Below, in pieces: positions 26,701 to 34,719 of a DNA stretch of 64,000 bases. Position 1 is the stretch's first letter; every line of letters starts with the position of its first letter. The notes under the pieces were generated by a model. The model saw nothing but the letters and a program-made list of their open reading frames with translations. It did no database searches and had not been told where the DNA came from. The translations under genes and the position numbers were made by a program. The DNA is from Actinoplanes xinjiangensis. Lineage in GTDB: Bacteria; Actinomycetota; Actinomycetes; Mycobacteriales; Micromonosporaceae. The stretch lies in NCBI RefSeq assembly GCF_003148685.1, contig NZ_QGGR01000002.1:558001-622000 (forward strand). Direction: 5' to 3'.

Positions 26701-29700
26701 TCGGCGACCGTGACGTCGTCCACGGTGGCCGCCGGCCGTTCCGTCTGGTCGTCATCGGTGATCGCGACGGCCTTCTCCGGGGTCAGGACGCTGCTGTCCC
26801 CGGTCACGCCGGAGAGCGCCACCTTGAACTGCTCGTCCAGCTCGTAGCCGCTGTCCGCCGTGAGCGTGACGTCGAGCGACTCGGCGAGGTCCAGCGGCGC
26901 GAAGGTCAGGGTGCCGTTCGCTGCGGTGAAGTCGTCCGTCTCGACCGCGGTGTCGGCGACGGTGGCGTAGTCGACGGTGATCGTGCGATCCGTCGAGGTG
27001 GCGTCGTTGTTCGTCAGGCCGTCCCAGACCAGCTCGACGGGGACCGTCACCGTACCGTCGCTCTCCGCGGCCGTGAGCGGGGCGGAGGGGATCCGGACGC
27101 GTGGCGTGTAGTCGAGCGGGTCGTCGGTGATCCTGTAGAACGCCGTTACCGGAGCCGGCCCCGTCGGCGCGAGGTTCGTGACGGTGGCCTGGACCGCCTC
27201 GGTGAACTCGTCGATCTGGTCGTCCTCGATGTCGACCGTCTGGAGGGTGACCGGCGCCCCGCCGAGGGTCCCGGCCGGGATGGTCTCGGTCAGCACGCCT
27301 TCGGTGAAGTCCTCGGACTCCGCCGCGTTGTCGCCGCCGGACGCGTCACCGGCCAGGGCGACGCTGTAGGTCAGGTCGACTGCGGTGGCGATACTCGGCG
27401 TGGCCTGGATCGACGCCTGGCCGCCCTCGATGGTGGTCGACGTGTTGAGGGTGATCGTCGGTACCGCGTCGCCGTCGGTGATCGTCAGCGTGCGGTCGAT
27501 CGGGATGCCGTCGACGTTCGTCGCGCCCGCGTCACGAGCCACGTTGACCGTGACGGTCTCGTCGCCTTCGTAGACGTCGTCGGCGTTGACCGGGAAGGTG
27601 ATCGACGCCGTCGTCTGGTCCTTGAGAACGGTCACCGTGGTACCGGCGGGCAGGTCGTAGTCGTCGCCGCCCACGCCGCCGGCCGCCTCGGTGGCGGAGC
27701 CGTCGGCCACGGTCACGTCGAATTCCGTGTCGGCTGACGCCGGCTCGGACAGTGTCACGACGAAGGTCGCCGTACCGGTCTCGGCCATCGCGTGGTCCGC
27801 GGTCACGTCGAAGGTCGGCTTGGGGTCGGGCTCGTCCTCGATGGTCACCGTCGTGGTGCCGCTGACCACGGTGGAGGTACTGGTCAGCGCGACGGTGAAG
27901 GCCTCGTCGACCTCGAAGGCGGTGTCGTTGACGACCGGGACGGTGATGTCCTGCGCGACGGTGGCGGTGGTCGGGGTGGCGAAGGTCAGCGTTCCGGTCG
28001 TCGCCGTGTAGTCGGTGCCGGCGATCGCGGTGCCGTTGCCGGTCGCGTAGTCGACGGTGATCGTCTTGTCGGTGGAGGTGGCGGTCTGTCCGGCGACCCC
28101 GGGGAAGTCGATGTTCACCGGGACGTCGATGTCGACCTCCTCCTCGCCGATCGTGAGAGGGCCGGAGCCGACCACCCGCGGCGGCAGGTCGGTGCTCTCG
28201 TCGGCGATGGTGACGGTCGCGGTCTTCGCCGCCACCACGCTGGTCGGGGTCACCGTGATGTCGAAGGAGTCGCTGTCGTCGTCGACGTCGTCCGCCTTGA
28301 CGTCGACGGTGCCGAGGTTCAGCGTCGTCTCGCCCGGGTCGATGCTTCCGGACGCGAGGTTGGCGGGATCGAAGTCGTCGATACCGTCCGTGCCCTCCGC
28401 GGTGCCGGCGGCCGTCGTCACGGTGTAGGGGATGGTCGCCTCGGCCGTTCCGGTGACGGTCGCGCTGATCGGGGCGGTCGGCTGGCCCTCGTCGTGGGTG
28501 ACCGGGTTCAGGGTGATGACCGGGACCGCGTCGTCGTTCTGCAGCGTCAACGTGCCGTCACGCGTGCCGGACGCCGCGTCGGTCTCCCCGCCCGGCACGG
28601 TGGCGGTGATCGTGGCGGTCTCGTCGGTCTCGTGGACGCCGTCGCCGTGGACCGTGACGGGGATGTCCACGGTCGTGTCGCCGGCCGTGATGGTCACCGT
28701 CGACGGGAAGTCGTAGTCGTCCTTGCCGAAGCCGGCCCCGCCCTGGCTGATGTCGGTGGTGTCGGCCGCCGTGATGTCGAGGGTGATGTCCTGGTTGCTC
28801 GCGTTGCTGATGCCGGCCACGAACGTCGCCGTGTTGTCGCCGTCGTCCTCCGGCCGCGCGATGCTCGTGGTCAGCGCCGACAGTGTCGGCAGGCTGTCGT
28901 CGTCGAGGATCGTGAAGGTGCTCGCCCCGAGGCCGCCGGTCACGCCGCCGCCCGGGTTGGTGAGCGTGACGGTGAAGGTCTCGCCGCCGTTCTCGTGGAC
29001 GGTGTCGGCGTGGATCGGCACGGCGATCCGCTTGGTCGTCTCCCCCGCCGCGAACGTGAGCGTGTCCGAGACCGCGGTGAAGTCGGCCGGCGAGGCGGCG
29101 CTGTCCGCGGCCACCGCGTAGCCGATGTCGATCGGTGAGGCCGCGGCGTTGGCGAGCGTGATGTCGAAGTGCTGCGTGTGCTCGGTCTCGTCGAGGGTCT
29201 CCACGGGGGTGATCGAGACGACCGAGTCGACGATGTCACCGTCACCGGAGGCGGTGCCGAGGGTCGCGTTCCCCGGGTCACTGAGGGTGACCGTCACGGC
29301 GTCCGTCTCGGCGTCGGAGTCACTGACCGTCGGCACCTCGATGGTTCCGGTGGTCGCACCCGGCGCGACGGTGACCACCTCGTCGACCAGTTCGGTGTAG
29401 TCGGCCGGGGCCGTGGCGGAGCCGCTGGTGGTGTTGGCCTTGGCGGTGATCTCCAGGTTGGAGGGCTTGTCGAGGGTGATCGGGTAGCGGAGGGTGTCGC
29501 CTTCCCGGACCGCCGGGGCGTCGCCGATGGAGAGGACGGCCGGGGCGTCGTCGTCGGTGACCGTCACGTCGGCGGTCAGTTCCGCGGTGGTGGTGCTGGG
29601 TGTCGCGTTGGTCGCGGTGGTCCCGGTGCCGGTGGTGTCGAGCTTGAAGATCTCGCTGGTGCCTTCGTCCCGGTCGTCCGGGGCGAGGGTCACGTCGACG

Positions 29701-30404
29701 GTGGCGGTGGCCTGCCCGATCGTGAAGTCGAGCATCCCGTTCCGGGCCGTGTAGTCCTCGCCGGCCTTCGCGGTGCCGTCGACCGTCCGGTACGGGATCG
29801 AGACCGGCTTGTCGGAGAAGGCGGACAGGGTCGCGGTGACCGTGGCGGTCGTCGCCGACTCGGCGACCGTGACCGGGTCGACCTTGTACGTGGGCGGGTC
29901 GTCGTTGTCCATCATCGTGCCCCACGCCTCGGTGATCGTGTCACCGTTGGCGGCGAACAGGCGCATCGCGAACCGCTCGTCGTACTCGTCGTTGGGGTCG
30001 ACGATGCCGGTGAAGGTGACCCGCTTGATGACGTCCCGGGTGCTCTCGGCGAACGTCAGGGTCTTGACGGCGGGTTCTTTGTAGTCGACGCCGAGCGTGG
30101 CGGCGCGGAAGTCGGCGTTCGCCGCCCCGACCGAGTCGAACGTGACGGTCGCCGAGCCCATGCCGGTGGTCGGGCCGAGCCGCTTGACCTCGAAGGTGAA
30201 GATGCCGTCCTCGGCGTCCTCGATGTCCGCCTCGACGATGATCTCGCCGGCGACCGCGTGTGCGGGGGCCGCCGGGACGAGCACCGTCAGCGGGGTGATC
30301 GCGGCGGCGACGACGAACGACACGGCGGCCCGGAAGCGCGCGGGGGCCCATAGCCGGAACGGCACCGGAGCCGTCTTCATCCGATGTGATCGTCGTACAC
30401 GCAT
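20757..30404 (-). CDS. Giant secreted Calx-beta repeat protein (3215 aa)
   Basis: A 3215-residue exported protein, one of the largest kinds of bacterial surface protein. The signal peptide ends near residue 50 (APAHA-VA). About 25 Calx-beta-type units follow, each ending in an acidic I-x-D-D-D-type motif. From roughly unit 4 to unit 24 they are arranged as seven copies of a three-unit super-repeat, each closing with a D-D-P-x-D-x-x-P linker (ITDDPLDYTP, IIDDPEDMTP, ITDDPLDMPP). A Pro/Gly/Thr spacer (TPGTGTPG) lies near unit 22. The two C-terminal Ig-like domains match those of the 1038-aa neighbour. There is no sortase signal. GGAGGAG stands five bases before ATG 30404. A calcium-stiffened adhesin is the likely role, by analogy. 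No riboswitch is seen in its short leader. Confidence 0.9.
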   Translation of the reverse strand: MRVRRSHRMKTAPVPFRLWAPARFRAAVSFVVAAAITPLTVLVPAAPAHAVAGEIIVEADIEDAEDGIFTFEVKRLGPTTGMGSATVTFDSVGAANADFRAATLGVDYKEPAVKTLTFAESTRDVIKRVTFTGIVDPNDEYDERFAMRLFAANGDTITEAWGTMMDNDDPPTYKVDPVTVAESATTATVTATLSAFSDKPVSIPYRTVDGTAKAGEDYTARNGMLDFTIGQATATVDVTLAPDDRDEGTSEIFKLDTTGTGTTATNATPSTTTAELTADVTVTDDDAPAVLSIGDAPAVREGDTLRYPITLDKPSNLEITAKANTTSGSATAPADYTELVDEVVTVAPGATTGTIEVPTVSDSDAETDAVTVTLSDPGNATLGTASGDGDIVDSVVSITPVETLDETEHTQHFDITLANAAASPIDIGYAVAADSAASPADFTAVSDTLTFAAGETTKRIAVPIHADTVHENGGETFTVTLTNPGGGVTGGLGASTFTILDDDSLPTLSALTTSIARPEDDGDNTATFVAGISNASNQDITLDITAADTTDISQGGAGFGKDDYDFPSTVTITAGDTTVDIPVTVHGDGVHETDETATITATVPGGETDAASGTRDGTLTLQNDDAVPVITLNPVTHDEGQPTAPISATVTGTAEATIPYTVTTAAGTAEGTDGIDDFDPANLASGSIDPGETTLNLGTVDVKADDVDDDSDSFDITVTPTSVVAAKTATVTIADESTDLPPRVVGSGPLTIGEEEVDIDVPVNIDFPGVAGQTATSTDKTITVDYATGNGTAIAGTDYTATTGTLTFATPTTATVAQDITVPVVNDTAFEVDEAFTVALTSTSTVVSGTTTVTIEDEPDPKPTFDVTADHAMAETGTATFVVTLSEPASADTEFDVTVADGSATEAAGGVGGDDYDLPAGTTVTVLKDQTTASITFPVNADDVYEGDETVTVNVARDAGATNVDGIPIDRTLTITDGDAVPTITLNTSTTIEGGQASIQATPSIATAVDLTYSVALAGDASGGDNAAESEDFTEGVLTETIPAGTLGGAPVTLQTVDIEDDQIDEFTEAVQATVTNLAPTGPAPVTAFYRITDDPLDYTPRVRIPSAPLTAAESDGTVTVPVELVWDGLTNNDATSTDRTITVDYATVADTAVETDDFTAANGTLTFAPLDLAESLDVTLTADSGYELDEQFKVALSGVTGDSSVLTPEKAVAITDDDQTERPAATVDDVTVAESGTAQITVNLSKPAVADVTLDVTLTPDTAAEAVAGVGSDDYDLPTLATVTIPKDSAVGTIEIPVTADEVYEGDERFSVTVDPGADTNVLPGADSAWVTIDENDPVPVLTFNESMVADETEPGIAVTVTTDRAVEDDMDFTVGIDGSSLNSDAADGVNGADDVSTAISAFQIPAGTEPGLLPVGMIVPVADTVDEYAERVVLTFANDTVPTEPDLTAYYRIIDDPEDMTPQIVTTGAGTFAEGAGDGTVSVGLSWGGLPAENDATATEKTFTVDYTTADDTAKQPGDYATTAGTLTFTADPTPQDIVVALADDAFFEATEQFKVNLSNVVGDADGDSLIADPETLVEITDDDTGNMPGYTVSGPVNPVGEGGSAEFTVTMEAEAVSPVTFDVSVAAGGVSPSAVADDYDLPSTTVTVPQGGVSETFTINIEDDALYEGEETATVVVTPAVGETDVKAGTELDGGEHAALTLADADQIPAITFEPVLDAVEGDTLTVVAKPDGVAERDMVYTVTIDGAGTVPATATDDFTATPAPVTIPGGTAAGTAVDLLQVQLVGDDADEHTETVLVTATNDTHPAVGLAEQTYDIADDEFDMTPRLVAGGPQTVGESTPAVDVPVTLSWAGLSGNTATSTQKTITVKWATEDGTAVDPADYVSDWDTMTFEPGQPLSQNATVTIADTDTVYEADETFKVNLSEPTGDSTIATPQTVVTIDDDDEANRPGYTATATSLTEGETAQLTVELDTPAVADITFDVTHDDDTATEPDTASTGDDDYDLAAPTVTVLKNATTATVDIPLNTDAVYEGAETATLIAIPADLTHVKPGTETDGGEHATLTIADANQIPAITLNTVTDGAEGGTIDVIATPDGVTERDVTYSLTLAGAGTDPAEAGDFTDSAAAATIPAGTPAGDPITFRSIPVASDLIDENTETIEVTAAPTADPTNTVSSTYAIADAADNKSPNIVATTPAAVNENAGTALVPVALDFTGIPGNVATSTEKTISVDFATVEGTAKAVTDYSALDDTLTFSPWDTPRVITVPLIGDDAYELTEQFTVRLDNPTGDSTVTTADTVVEVTDTDAKPTFTITPSRTVVEGQTGSYTVTLGSPAADDVTLDVAVVDGTTTDGGTGPGKDDYTAPANPVTILKGQSTATVDVPVADDPAYEGQESATVRVTLGANETEAIGGPAEGTLTITDGDAVPAIALTAVEGAEGAPVAVVARPSGVAERDLEYTVTGAGDATAGNNAAEPADWTNTLTTGTVPAGTAANAPLDFGSIPLLADTADEALETIKVTAHNTTVTTPDVSAFYRITDDPLDMPPSVALGSLSVNESAGAAEVPVALSFGGDNEATSSERPVSVTYQVLAGTTSGSDRGSPTSANPLVIAAGATSGVIRVPITDDAEDEVDETFRVKATAVNPAEAAITTDTGSVVITDNDDAVTPPNPGTGTPGTGTPGATPSISVADVTVAESATSATFTVALSAAAPGDVDLAVGMTDGTAADATAGPGGDDYDAPATSLVIAKGARTGTVTVPLRPDQVYEGEEKAQLTVAPAAGETDATGSRQAILTITDDDARPTVTVAADTVTEGENITISAVVTGVAQREFTIAAPTVTPGGGGGDPIEENEFDFAGDDAVVAGGSPSGSTVELGTIQFSDDTMDEHTETLSVNLAQGGTATRGLNTVVVRVDDDPDDVAPTVSITDADTPESAASVALEVSLEFSGDTTGTERTVTVPWRTIAGSAKAGEDFTMSSGTVTLNPPAGAATVSVPMLSDGQKETDQTFSVYLSGATPSDVTIARPKGIVTIDDDDKAKAPTLSAPGTVTGSGRVTVAGTASPGSAVQLLSAPGTSGGEFKVVLTATADKDGKFSFSPNFTGGYRLMVKADNMTSPVRTVQVRQEPTIALASNARGAVTVTVTGDPARGGQDVRVQQLVARKWQTVATGELNRSGKFTTTERGVRSGNQSFRAVIAATPSLGILAGTSPAKQVRVR
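21650..29230 (-). repeat. Seven-copy ~1.08-kb super-repeat inside the giant gene
   Basis: The D-D-P-x-D-x-x-P linker codons recur near 28195, 27118, 26029, 24930, 23845, 22777 and 21653, that is every 1,070-1,125 bases (about 360 residues). Each period holds three different Calx-beta units in fixed order. The copies have diverged and no two look identical over long stretches, so the expansion is not very recent. Confidence 0.75.
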
Positions 30405-30457
30405 GTCGTCTCCTCCGGCTGGGCGCGCACGGGCTGAGCTGCGTACACAGGGACGCG

Positions 30458-30492
30458 CCGTCCGTAATCTAGCCGCCCGATTCAGGCCTTAT
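30458..30492 (-). promoter_or_regulatory. Promoter-like element of the giant Calx-beta gene
   Basis: Minus-strand ATAA, 17 bases, then TAGATTACGGACGG, sharing box sequences and spacing with the element before the 1038-aa gene. The leader from here to ATG 30404 is only about 55 bases and holds no GEMM motif. Confidence 0.6.
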
Positions 30493-30516
30493 GAGACGAA
30501 TTCTGATAACGATGCG

Positions 30517-31134
30517 TCAGATGATCCCGTGGCGCATGGCGGTGGTTACAGCGGCGGTACGGTCCGCGACGTCCAACTTGTTGAAAACGCGCAGCAGGTG
30601 CGTCTTGACCGTCGCCTCGCTGATGAACAACTGCCTGCCGATGTCGGCGTTGGTCAGGCCCCGGGCGACCAGCCGCAGCACCTCGGTCTCCCGCGCGGAC
30701 AGGGCCGGCGGGGCGGGACTGCGCATCTGGCGCACGATGGTGCTCGCCACGCTCGGCGCCAGCACCGTCTCACCACGGGCGGCGGCGCGGACGGCGTCGG
30801 CCAGTTCCCGCGGGGAGGCGTCCTTCAGCAGATATCCGGAGGCGCCGGCCTCGATCGCCCGCAGGATGTCCCGGTCCGACTCGTAGGTGGTCAGCACCAT
30901 CACCCGGACACCCGGGGCGGCCGACAGGATCCGGCCGGTGGCCTCGACCCCGTCACCGCCGGGCATCCGCAGGTCCATCAGCACGATGTCGGGGGTGAGC
31001 GCGAGGGCCCGGTCGAAGCCCTCGGCGCCGGAGGAGGCCTCGCCGACCACGGTCAGATCGGGTTCGGCGTCGAGCATGCCGCGCAGCCCCATCCGTACCA
31101 CGGGGTGATCGTCGACCAGCAGGATGCGGATCAC
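30517..31134 (-). CDS. NarL/LuxR-family response regulator
   Basis: A 205-residue regulator. The receiver domain has DDH at the start, the phosphoacceptor Asp in IVLMDLRMPG near residue 55, and Lys in LLKDAS near 105. A LuxR-type HTH fills the last 65 residues (LSARETEVLRLVARGLTNADIGRQL, then SEATVKTHLLRVFNKL). GTG 31134 overlaps the stop of the histidine kinase gene by GTGA. It is the last gene of a four-gene unit with a DesK-type kinase and an ABC-2 exporter, which suggests that it controls that exporter in response to an envelope signal. This follows the usual arrangement; no target site was identified. Confidence 0.93.
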   Translation of the reverse strand: MIRILLVDDHPVVRMGLRGMLDAEPDLTVVGEASSGAEGFDRALALTPDIVLMDLRMPGGDGVEATGRILSAAPGVRVMVLTTYESDRDILRAIEAGASGYLLKDASPRELADAVRAAARGETVLAPSVASTIVRQMRSPAPPALSARETEVLRLVARGLTNADIGRQLFISEATVKTHLLRVFNKLDVADRTAAVTTAMRHGII

Positions 31135-32264
31135 GCGGGGATCTCCAGTTCGATGATCGTGCCGGTGTCCGCGTCACTGCGGACGGTCAGGGTGCCGTCG
31201 ACCTGGGCGGCCCGCGTGCGCATGCCGGAGAGGCCGAACCCGCCCGCGATGGCGGTGTCGAAGCCCTTTCCGTCGTCGCGGATCACCAGCCGGACCGAGG
31301 ACGGCGCATAGGCGAGCAGAACGCCGACCTCGTTGGCGAAGGCGTGCCGGCGGACATTGGTCAGCGACTCCTGGGCCGCCCGCAACAACACCACCTCCAG
31401 CCGGGTCGGCAGGGGACGAGGGTCGCCGGTGATGCGGACGGCCGCGGGCACACCCGCCTCTTCCGTGAATCGGGCGGCACTACGGCGTACCGCCTCGGGC
31501 AGTGAGGCATCGGCCAGCGCGGTCGGTGAGAGGGCCGCGATCAGGGCCCGGGATTCCGCGAGATTCTCCCGTGCGGTACGCACGGCGAGCGCCAGCCGCT
31601 CGTCACGCAGTCCCGGATCGGCCGCCTGGACCAGGGTGACGATGCTGGTGAAGCCCTGCGCCAGGGTGTCGTGGATCTCGCCGGCCAGACGGGCGCGTTC
31701 GGCGGCGACCCCGGCTTCGTGGGAGAGCCGGACCACCTCGGCGCGGCTCGCCTCCAGTTCGGTGATGAGCGTGGCCCGCTGCTCGCTCTCGCGCAGCGTC
31801 GTGAGGATCCAGAGGCCGATGCAGATACCGGCGACGGTGGAGATGGCGGCGATCACCACGTCCATGCCGACGCCGCCGGGGTCGTACCACAACTTCACCC
31901 CGACCGGGATCAGGTTGGTCACCACCACGAGGGCGATCGCGAGCCGGACCGCCACCATCTGGAAGATCACCGGGATGACCGCGAACAGCAGCCAGGTGGC
32001 GAGCGGGACGGCCCAGACCGCGACGCCGAAGAACAGCATCTGGGCGAGGAGGGTCAGCAGCGCCGTGGTGTTCTCCGCGTCCCGCGCGATCAGCCGCCGG
32101 CCCAGGAGCAGGTGCAGCGCCAGCATCGCGCCGACGGCGGCGAGCGCGACCGCTCGCCGCCCGGGCTCGAAACCGTCCACGATGGCCACCGCGGAGCCGA
32201 CCGCGACCACGGTCACCGCGAAGAACAGCTCCCACAGCCAGTAGGAGGACTCCGACTCGCTCAC
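31131..32264 (-). CDS. DesK-type sensor histidine kinase
   Basis: A 377-residue membrane kinase with about five to six hydrophobic segments in residues 8-155, then a short coiled linker. The HisKA_3 phosphoacceptor motif ERARLAGEIHDTLAQGF comes next, and the C-terminal HATPase has the N-box LTNVRRHA, the DDGKGFD motif and GGFGLSGMRTRA. GTG 32264 overlaps the permease stop (GTGA) and its own stop overlaps the regulator start. There is no large extracytoplasmic domain, so it probably senses the membrane itself or the state of the associated transporter, as in the intramembrane-sensing kinases paired with exporters. Confidence 0.92.
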   Translation of the reverse strand: MSESESSYWLWELFFAVTVVAVGSAVAIVDGFEPGRRAVALAAVGAMLALHLLLGRRLIARDAENTTALLTLLAQMLFFGVAVWAVPLATWLLFAVIPVIFQMVAVRLAIALVVVTNLIPVGVKLWYDPGGVGMDVVIAAISTVAGICIGLWILTTLRESEQRATLITELEASRAEVVRLSHEAGVAAERARLAGEIHDTLAQGFTSIVTLVQAADPGLRDERLALAVRTARENLAESRALIAALSPTALADASLPEAVRRSAARFTEEAGVPAAVRITGDPRPLPTRLEVVLLRAAQESLTNVRRHAFANEVGVLLAYAPSSVRLVIRDDGKGFDTAIAGGFGLSGMRTRAAQVDGTLTVRSDADTGTIIELEIPA

Positions 32265-33046
32265 TTGTCGCGACCGCTCCACCGGAACGTCACCAGGCAC
32301 AGGACCAATCCGATCACACACCACACACCGAGCACCACGGCCACCGTGCCGAGGTTCCACGCGCCACCGATCTCGGTCACCTTCGCCTCGTCGGGCAGGA
32401 AGACGTAGCGGAAACCCTGCGCCATCCAGCGGACCGGGAAGATCGACGCGACCTTCTCCAGCCAGTCCGGGAGCTGGCTCATCGGGTGGATGAACACGCC
32501 GGAGACGAACTGGAGCGCCACCACCGGCACGTTCAGGATGGCGCCGGCGTTGCGGGCGTTCTTGACCAGGCCGCTGACCGCGATACCGAGCAGCGAGCAG
32601 GCGACCACCGACAGCACGAAGATCCAGGCGAACGTCACCCAGTGCCCGGCCGGCGGCAGCGGCATGTCGAAGACCAGCACCCCCATCAGGATGAGGAACG
32701 CCACCTCGGCCAGGCTCAGAGCGAAGACCAGAAGACCCTTGCCGATGAGGTACGCCGTAGCCGGCATCGGTGTGCCGCGGAGCCGCTTGAGCGTCCCGTC
32801 CTCACGATCCATCGCGAGCCCGGACCCCATCGTCACGAACGCCGTGTTGAGGATGCCGTAGGCGATCATGCTGGCCGTGAAGATCCGGCTGACCGCCACC
32901 CCGGAGTCGGTGGACTCGCTGCCGAAGATGGTGCCGAACAGCAGCAGGAGCAGCGCCGGGAAGAAGAAGGTGAAGACCACAGCGGTCCGGTCCCGTACGA
33001 ACTGGAGCAGTTCCACGTGACCGCGGCTCAGGCTCATGGCGATCAT
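32261..33046 (-). CDS. ABC-2 type transporter permease
   Basis: A 261-residue permease with six hydrophobic helices. The first follows a cytoplasmic start, and the conserved ABC2 linker AMDREDGTLKRLRGTPMPATAYL lies near residues 78-100. It forms the membrane part of an exporter with the ATPase encoded directly upstream (four-base overlap), and its stop overlaps the kinase start. DrrB/YadH-like permeases of this group export drugs, peptides or lipids. The substrate is not predictable. Start ATG 33046, with ATG 33037 possible. Confidence 0.9.
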   Translation of the reverse strand: MIAMSLSRGHVELLQFVRDRTAVVFTFFFPALLLLLFGTIFGSESTDSGVAVSRIFTASMIAYGILNTAFVTMGSGLAMDREDGTLKRLRGTPMPATAYLIGKGLLVFALSLAEVAFLILMGVLVFDMPLPPAGHWVTFAWIFVLSVVACSLLGIAVSGLVKNARNAGAILNVPVVALQFVSGVFIHPMSQLPDWLEKVASIFPVRWMAQGFRYVFLPDEAKVTEIGGAWNLGTVAVVLGVWCVIGLVLCLVTFRWSGRDK

Positions 33047-33879
33047 CGGGCGGCTCCGATCAGGCTGAGGTAGGTGTCCTCGAGGGTCGGGCGGGTGATC
33101 GTCAGGGTGCTCAGGTCGGCTCCGGACGCCACCAGATGACGGATCAGGTCGCTCGGGTCGGTGACCTGCTCGACCCGGGTGACGCCGTTCTCGGTCCAGC
33201 TCACCCTGGCCTCGGCGGCGCCCCGCCCGCCCAGCGTGGCCGGCGTGCCCTCGGCGACGATCCGGCCGGCCGACACGACGGCGAGCCGGTCCGCGAGCGC
33301 CTCCGCCTCGTCCAGGTAGTGGGTGGTCAGCAGGATCGTGGTGCCGTCACCGGCGAGCGTGCGGATCAGGTCCCAGAACCGGCGGCGTGCCTCCGGGTCG
33401 AACCCGGTGGTCGGCTCGTCCAGGAAGAGCAGCTCGGGACGGCCGACGATGCCGAGGGCCACGTCGACGCGGCGCCGCTGGCCGCCGGAGAGGGTACGAA
33501 TCTTGCTGTTCCGTTTGGCGGTCAGGCCGACCAGTTCGATCGCCTCGTCGGCGGGGCGAGGGTCCGGATAGAACCCGCCGATGTGCCGGACCATCTCGTG
33601 CACGGTCAGGTCGGCCGCGTCGTCGGCGTCCTGGAGCACGATGCCGATCCGGGCCCGCCACGCGGAGCCGGCCGTCCCCGGGTCCTCACCGAGCACCCGG
33701 ACGTCACCGGCGGTCCGGCGGCGATGCCCTTCGAGGATCTCCACGGTGGTGGTCTTGCCGGCGCCGTTCGGGCCGAGGAGGGAGAAGATCTCGCCACGGG
33801 CGACGACGAGATCGATTCCCGCGACCGCGTCCTGCCCGCCGTATGTCTTACGAAGTCCGGTTACCTCGATGGCTTCCAT
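33043..33879 (-). CDS. ABC transporter ATP-binding protein (exporter with TCS)
   Basis: A 278-residue ATPase of the DrrA/CcmA type. It has Walker A GPNGAGKTT near residue 37, Q-loop region IVLQDADDAADLT, signature TLSGGQRRR, Walker B LLFLDEPTTG and H-loop TTHYLDEAE. A C-terminal extension with SLIGA ends the protein. Homology begins at MEAIEVTGLRKTYGG (ATG 33879), although the frame is open further upstream. It is the first gene of the overlapping unit ATPase-permease-kinase-regulator, and it follows a second exporter pair in the same direction with an 80-base gap. Confidence 0.92.
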   Translation of the reverse strand: MEAIEVTGLRKTYGGQDAVAGIDLVVARGEIFSLLGPNGAGKTTTVEILEGHRRRTAGDVRVLGEDPGTAGSAWRARIGIVLQDADDAADLTVHEMVRHIGGFYPDPRPADEAIELVGLTAKRNSKIRTLSGGQRRRVDVALGIVGRPELLFLDEPTTGFDPEARRRFWDLIRTLAGDGTTILLTTHYLDEAEALADRLAVVSAGRIVAEGTPATLGGRGAAEARVSWTENGVTRVEQVTDPSDLIRHLVASGADLSTLTITRPTLEDTYLSLIGAAR

Positions 33880-33963
33880 GGATCTGATCGTGCTCTGTTG
33901 CGCGGCCCGGCGGAACGACCACGCGGCGGTCACCGGCTGTCCACCGATCGATGGACACGCCGG

Positions 33964-34719
33964 TCACTCCCACTTGAAGTTGCGGGCGGCCAGGGCCGGC
34001 CAGACCACCGCCCAGGTGCCCAGGGCCAGCCAGATGCCGAGCGGCACCGCGCCGCCGTGCATCAGCGTCTCCCGCAGCGCCTCGGCGTGTGCCGCGAGCG
34101 GCAGCAGGAACCAGCCGGCCGGGCCCAGGCCGGGCGCGCTGAACATGATCCCGCCGACCGACAGCATCACCACGTAGATCAGTGTGGCCGCGCCGGTGGT
34201 GGTCTCCGGTTTGAGGATGCTCGCCAGCAGCAGCGCCAGCCCGCTGTAGCCGGCCGTGGCGAGCACGGTCACGCCGATCGCCGGGAGCAGGGCGCCGGCC
34301 TCCGGCCGCCAGCCCACCGCGAGACCGACCAGCGCCAGGACCAGCACCTGCACGGCGATCTGCACGAGCACGGCGGCGGTCTTGGCCAGCAGCAGGCCGG
34401 GCCGGGTCAACGGGGAGGCGCCGAGCCTCTTGAGTACGCCGTAACTGCGCTCATACCCGGTGGTGATGGCCTGGCCGGTGAACGCGGTCGACATGACGGT
34501 GAGCGCGAGCACGCCGGGGACCACCCAGCCCAGCCGGTCGTCGGTCGGCAGGTTGGTGACCTCGAAGAGACCGGCACCGAGCAGCACCAGCAGCGGCACG
34601 CCCATCGCCAGGACGACGGCCTCGCCGCGGCGGGCGGTCAGCAGCAGCTCCATCCGGATCTGCCGGTCGAGGATGGTGCGCATCGGGGCCCGGCCGGGGG
34701 CGGGGGCGAAGGTGCTCAC
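33964..34719 (-). CDS. ABC-2 type transporter permease (second exporter)
   Basis: A 251-residue membrane protein with six helices and the ABC-2 signature region TGYERSYGVLKRLGASPLTRPGLLLAK near residues 85-110. Start GTG 34719 overlaps the ATPase stop by GTGA; the long open frame further upstream is only overlap with that gene. With the ATPase it forms a drug- or lipid-export-type ABC transporter. It lies next to, but separate from, the kinase-linked exporter and is a different lineage by sequence, so it is not a recent duplicate. Confidence 0.9.
   Translation of the reverse strand: MSTFAPAPGRAPMRTILDRQIRMELLLTARRGEAVVLAMGVPLLVLLGAGLFEVTNLPTDDRLGWVVPGVLALTVMSTAFTGQAITTGYERSYGVLKRLGASPLTRPGLLLAKTAAVLVQIAVQVLVLALVGLAVGWRPEAGALLPAIGVTVLATAGYSGLALLLASILKPETTTGAATLIYVVMLSVGGIMFSAPGLGPAGWFLLPLAAHAEALRETLMHGGAVPLGIWLALGTWAVVWPALAARNFKWE

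Noticed and set aside
30405..30490. A second GEMM riboswitch before the giant Calx-beta gene
   Set aside because: The short leader contains neither GGCAAACC nor GGGACGCAAAGCC; only the promoter-like boxes are shared.
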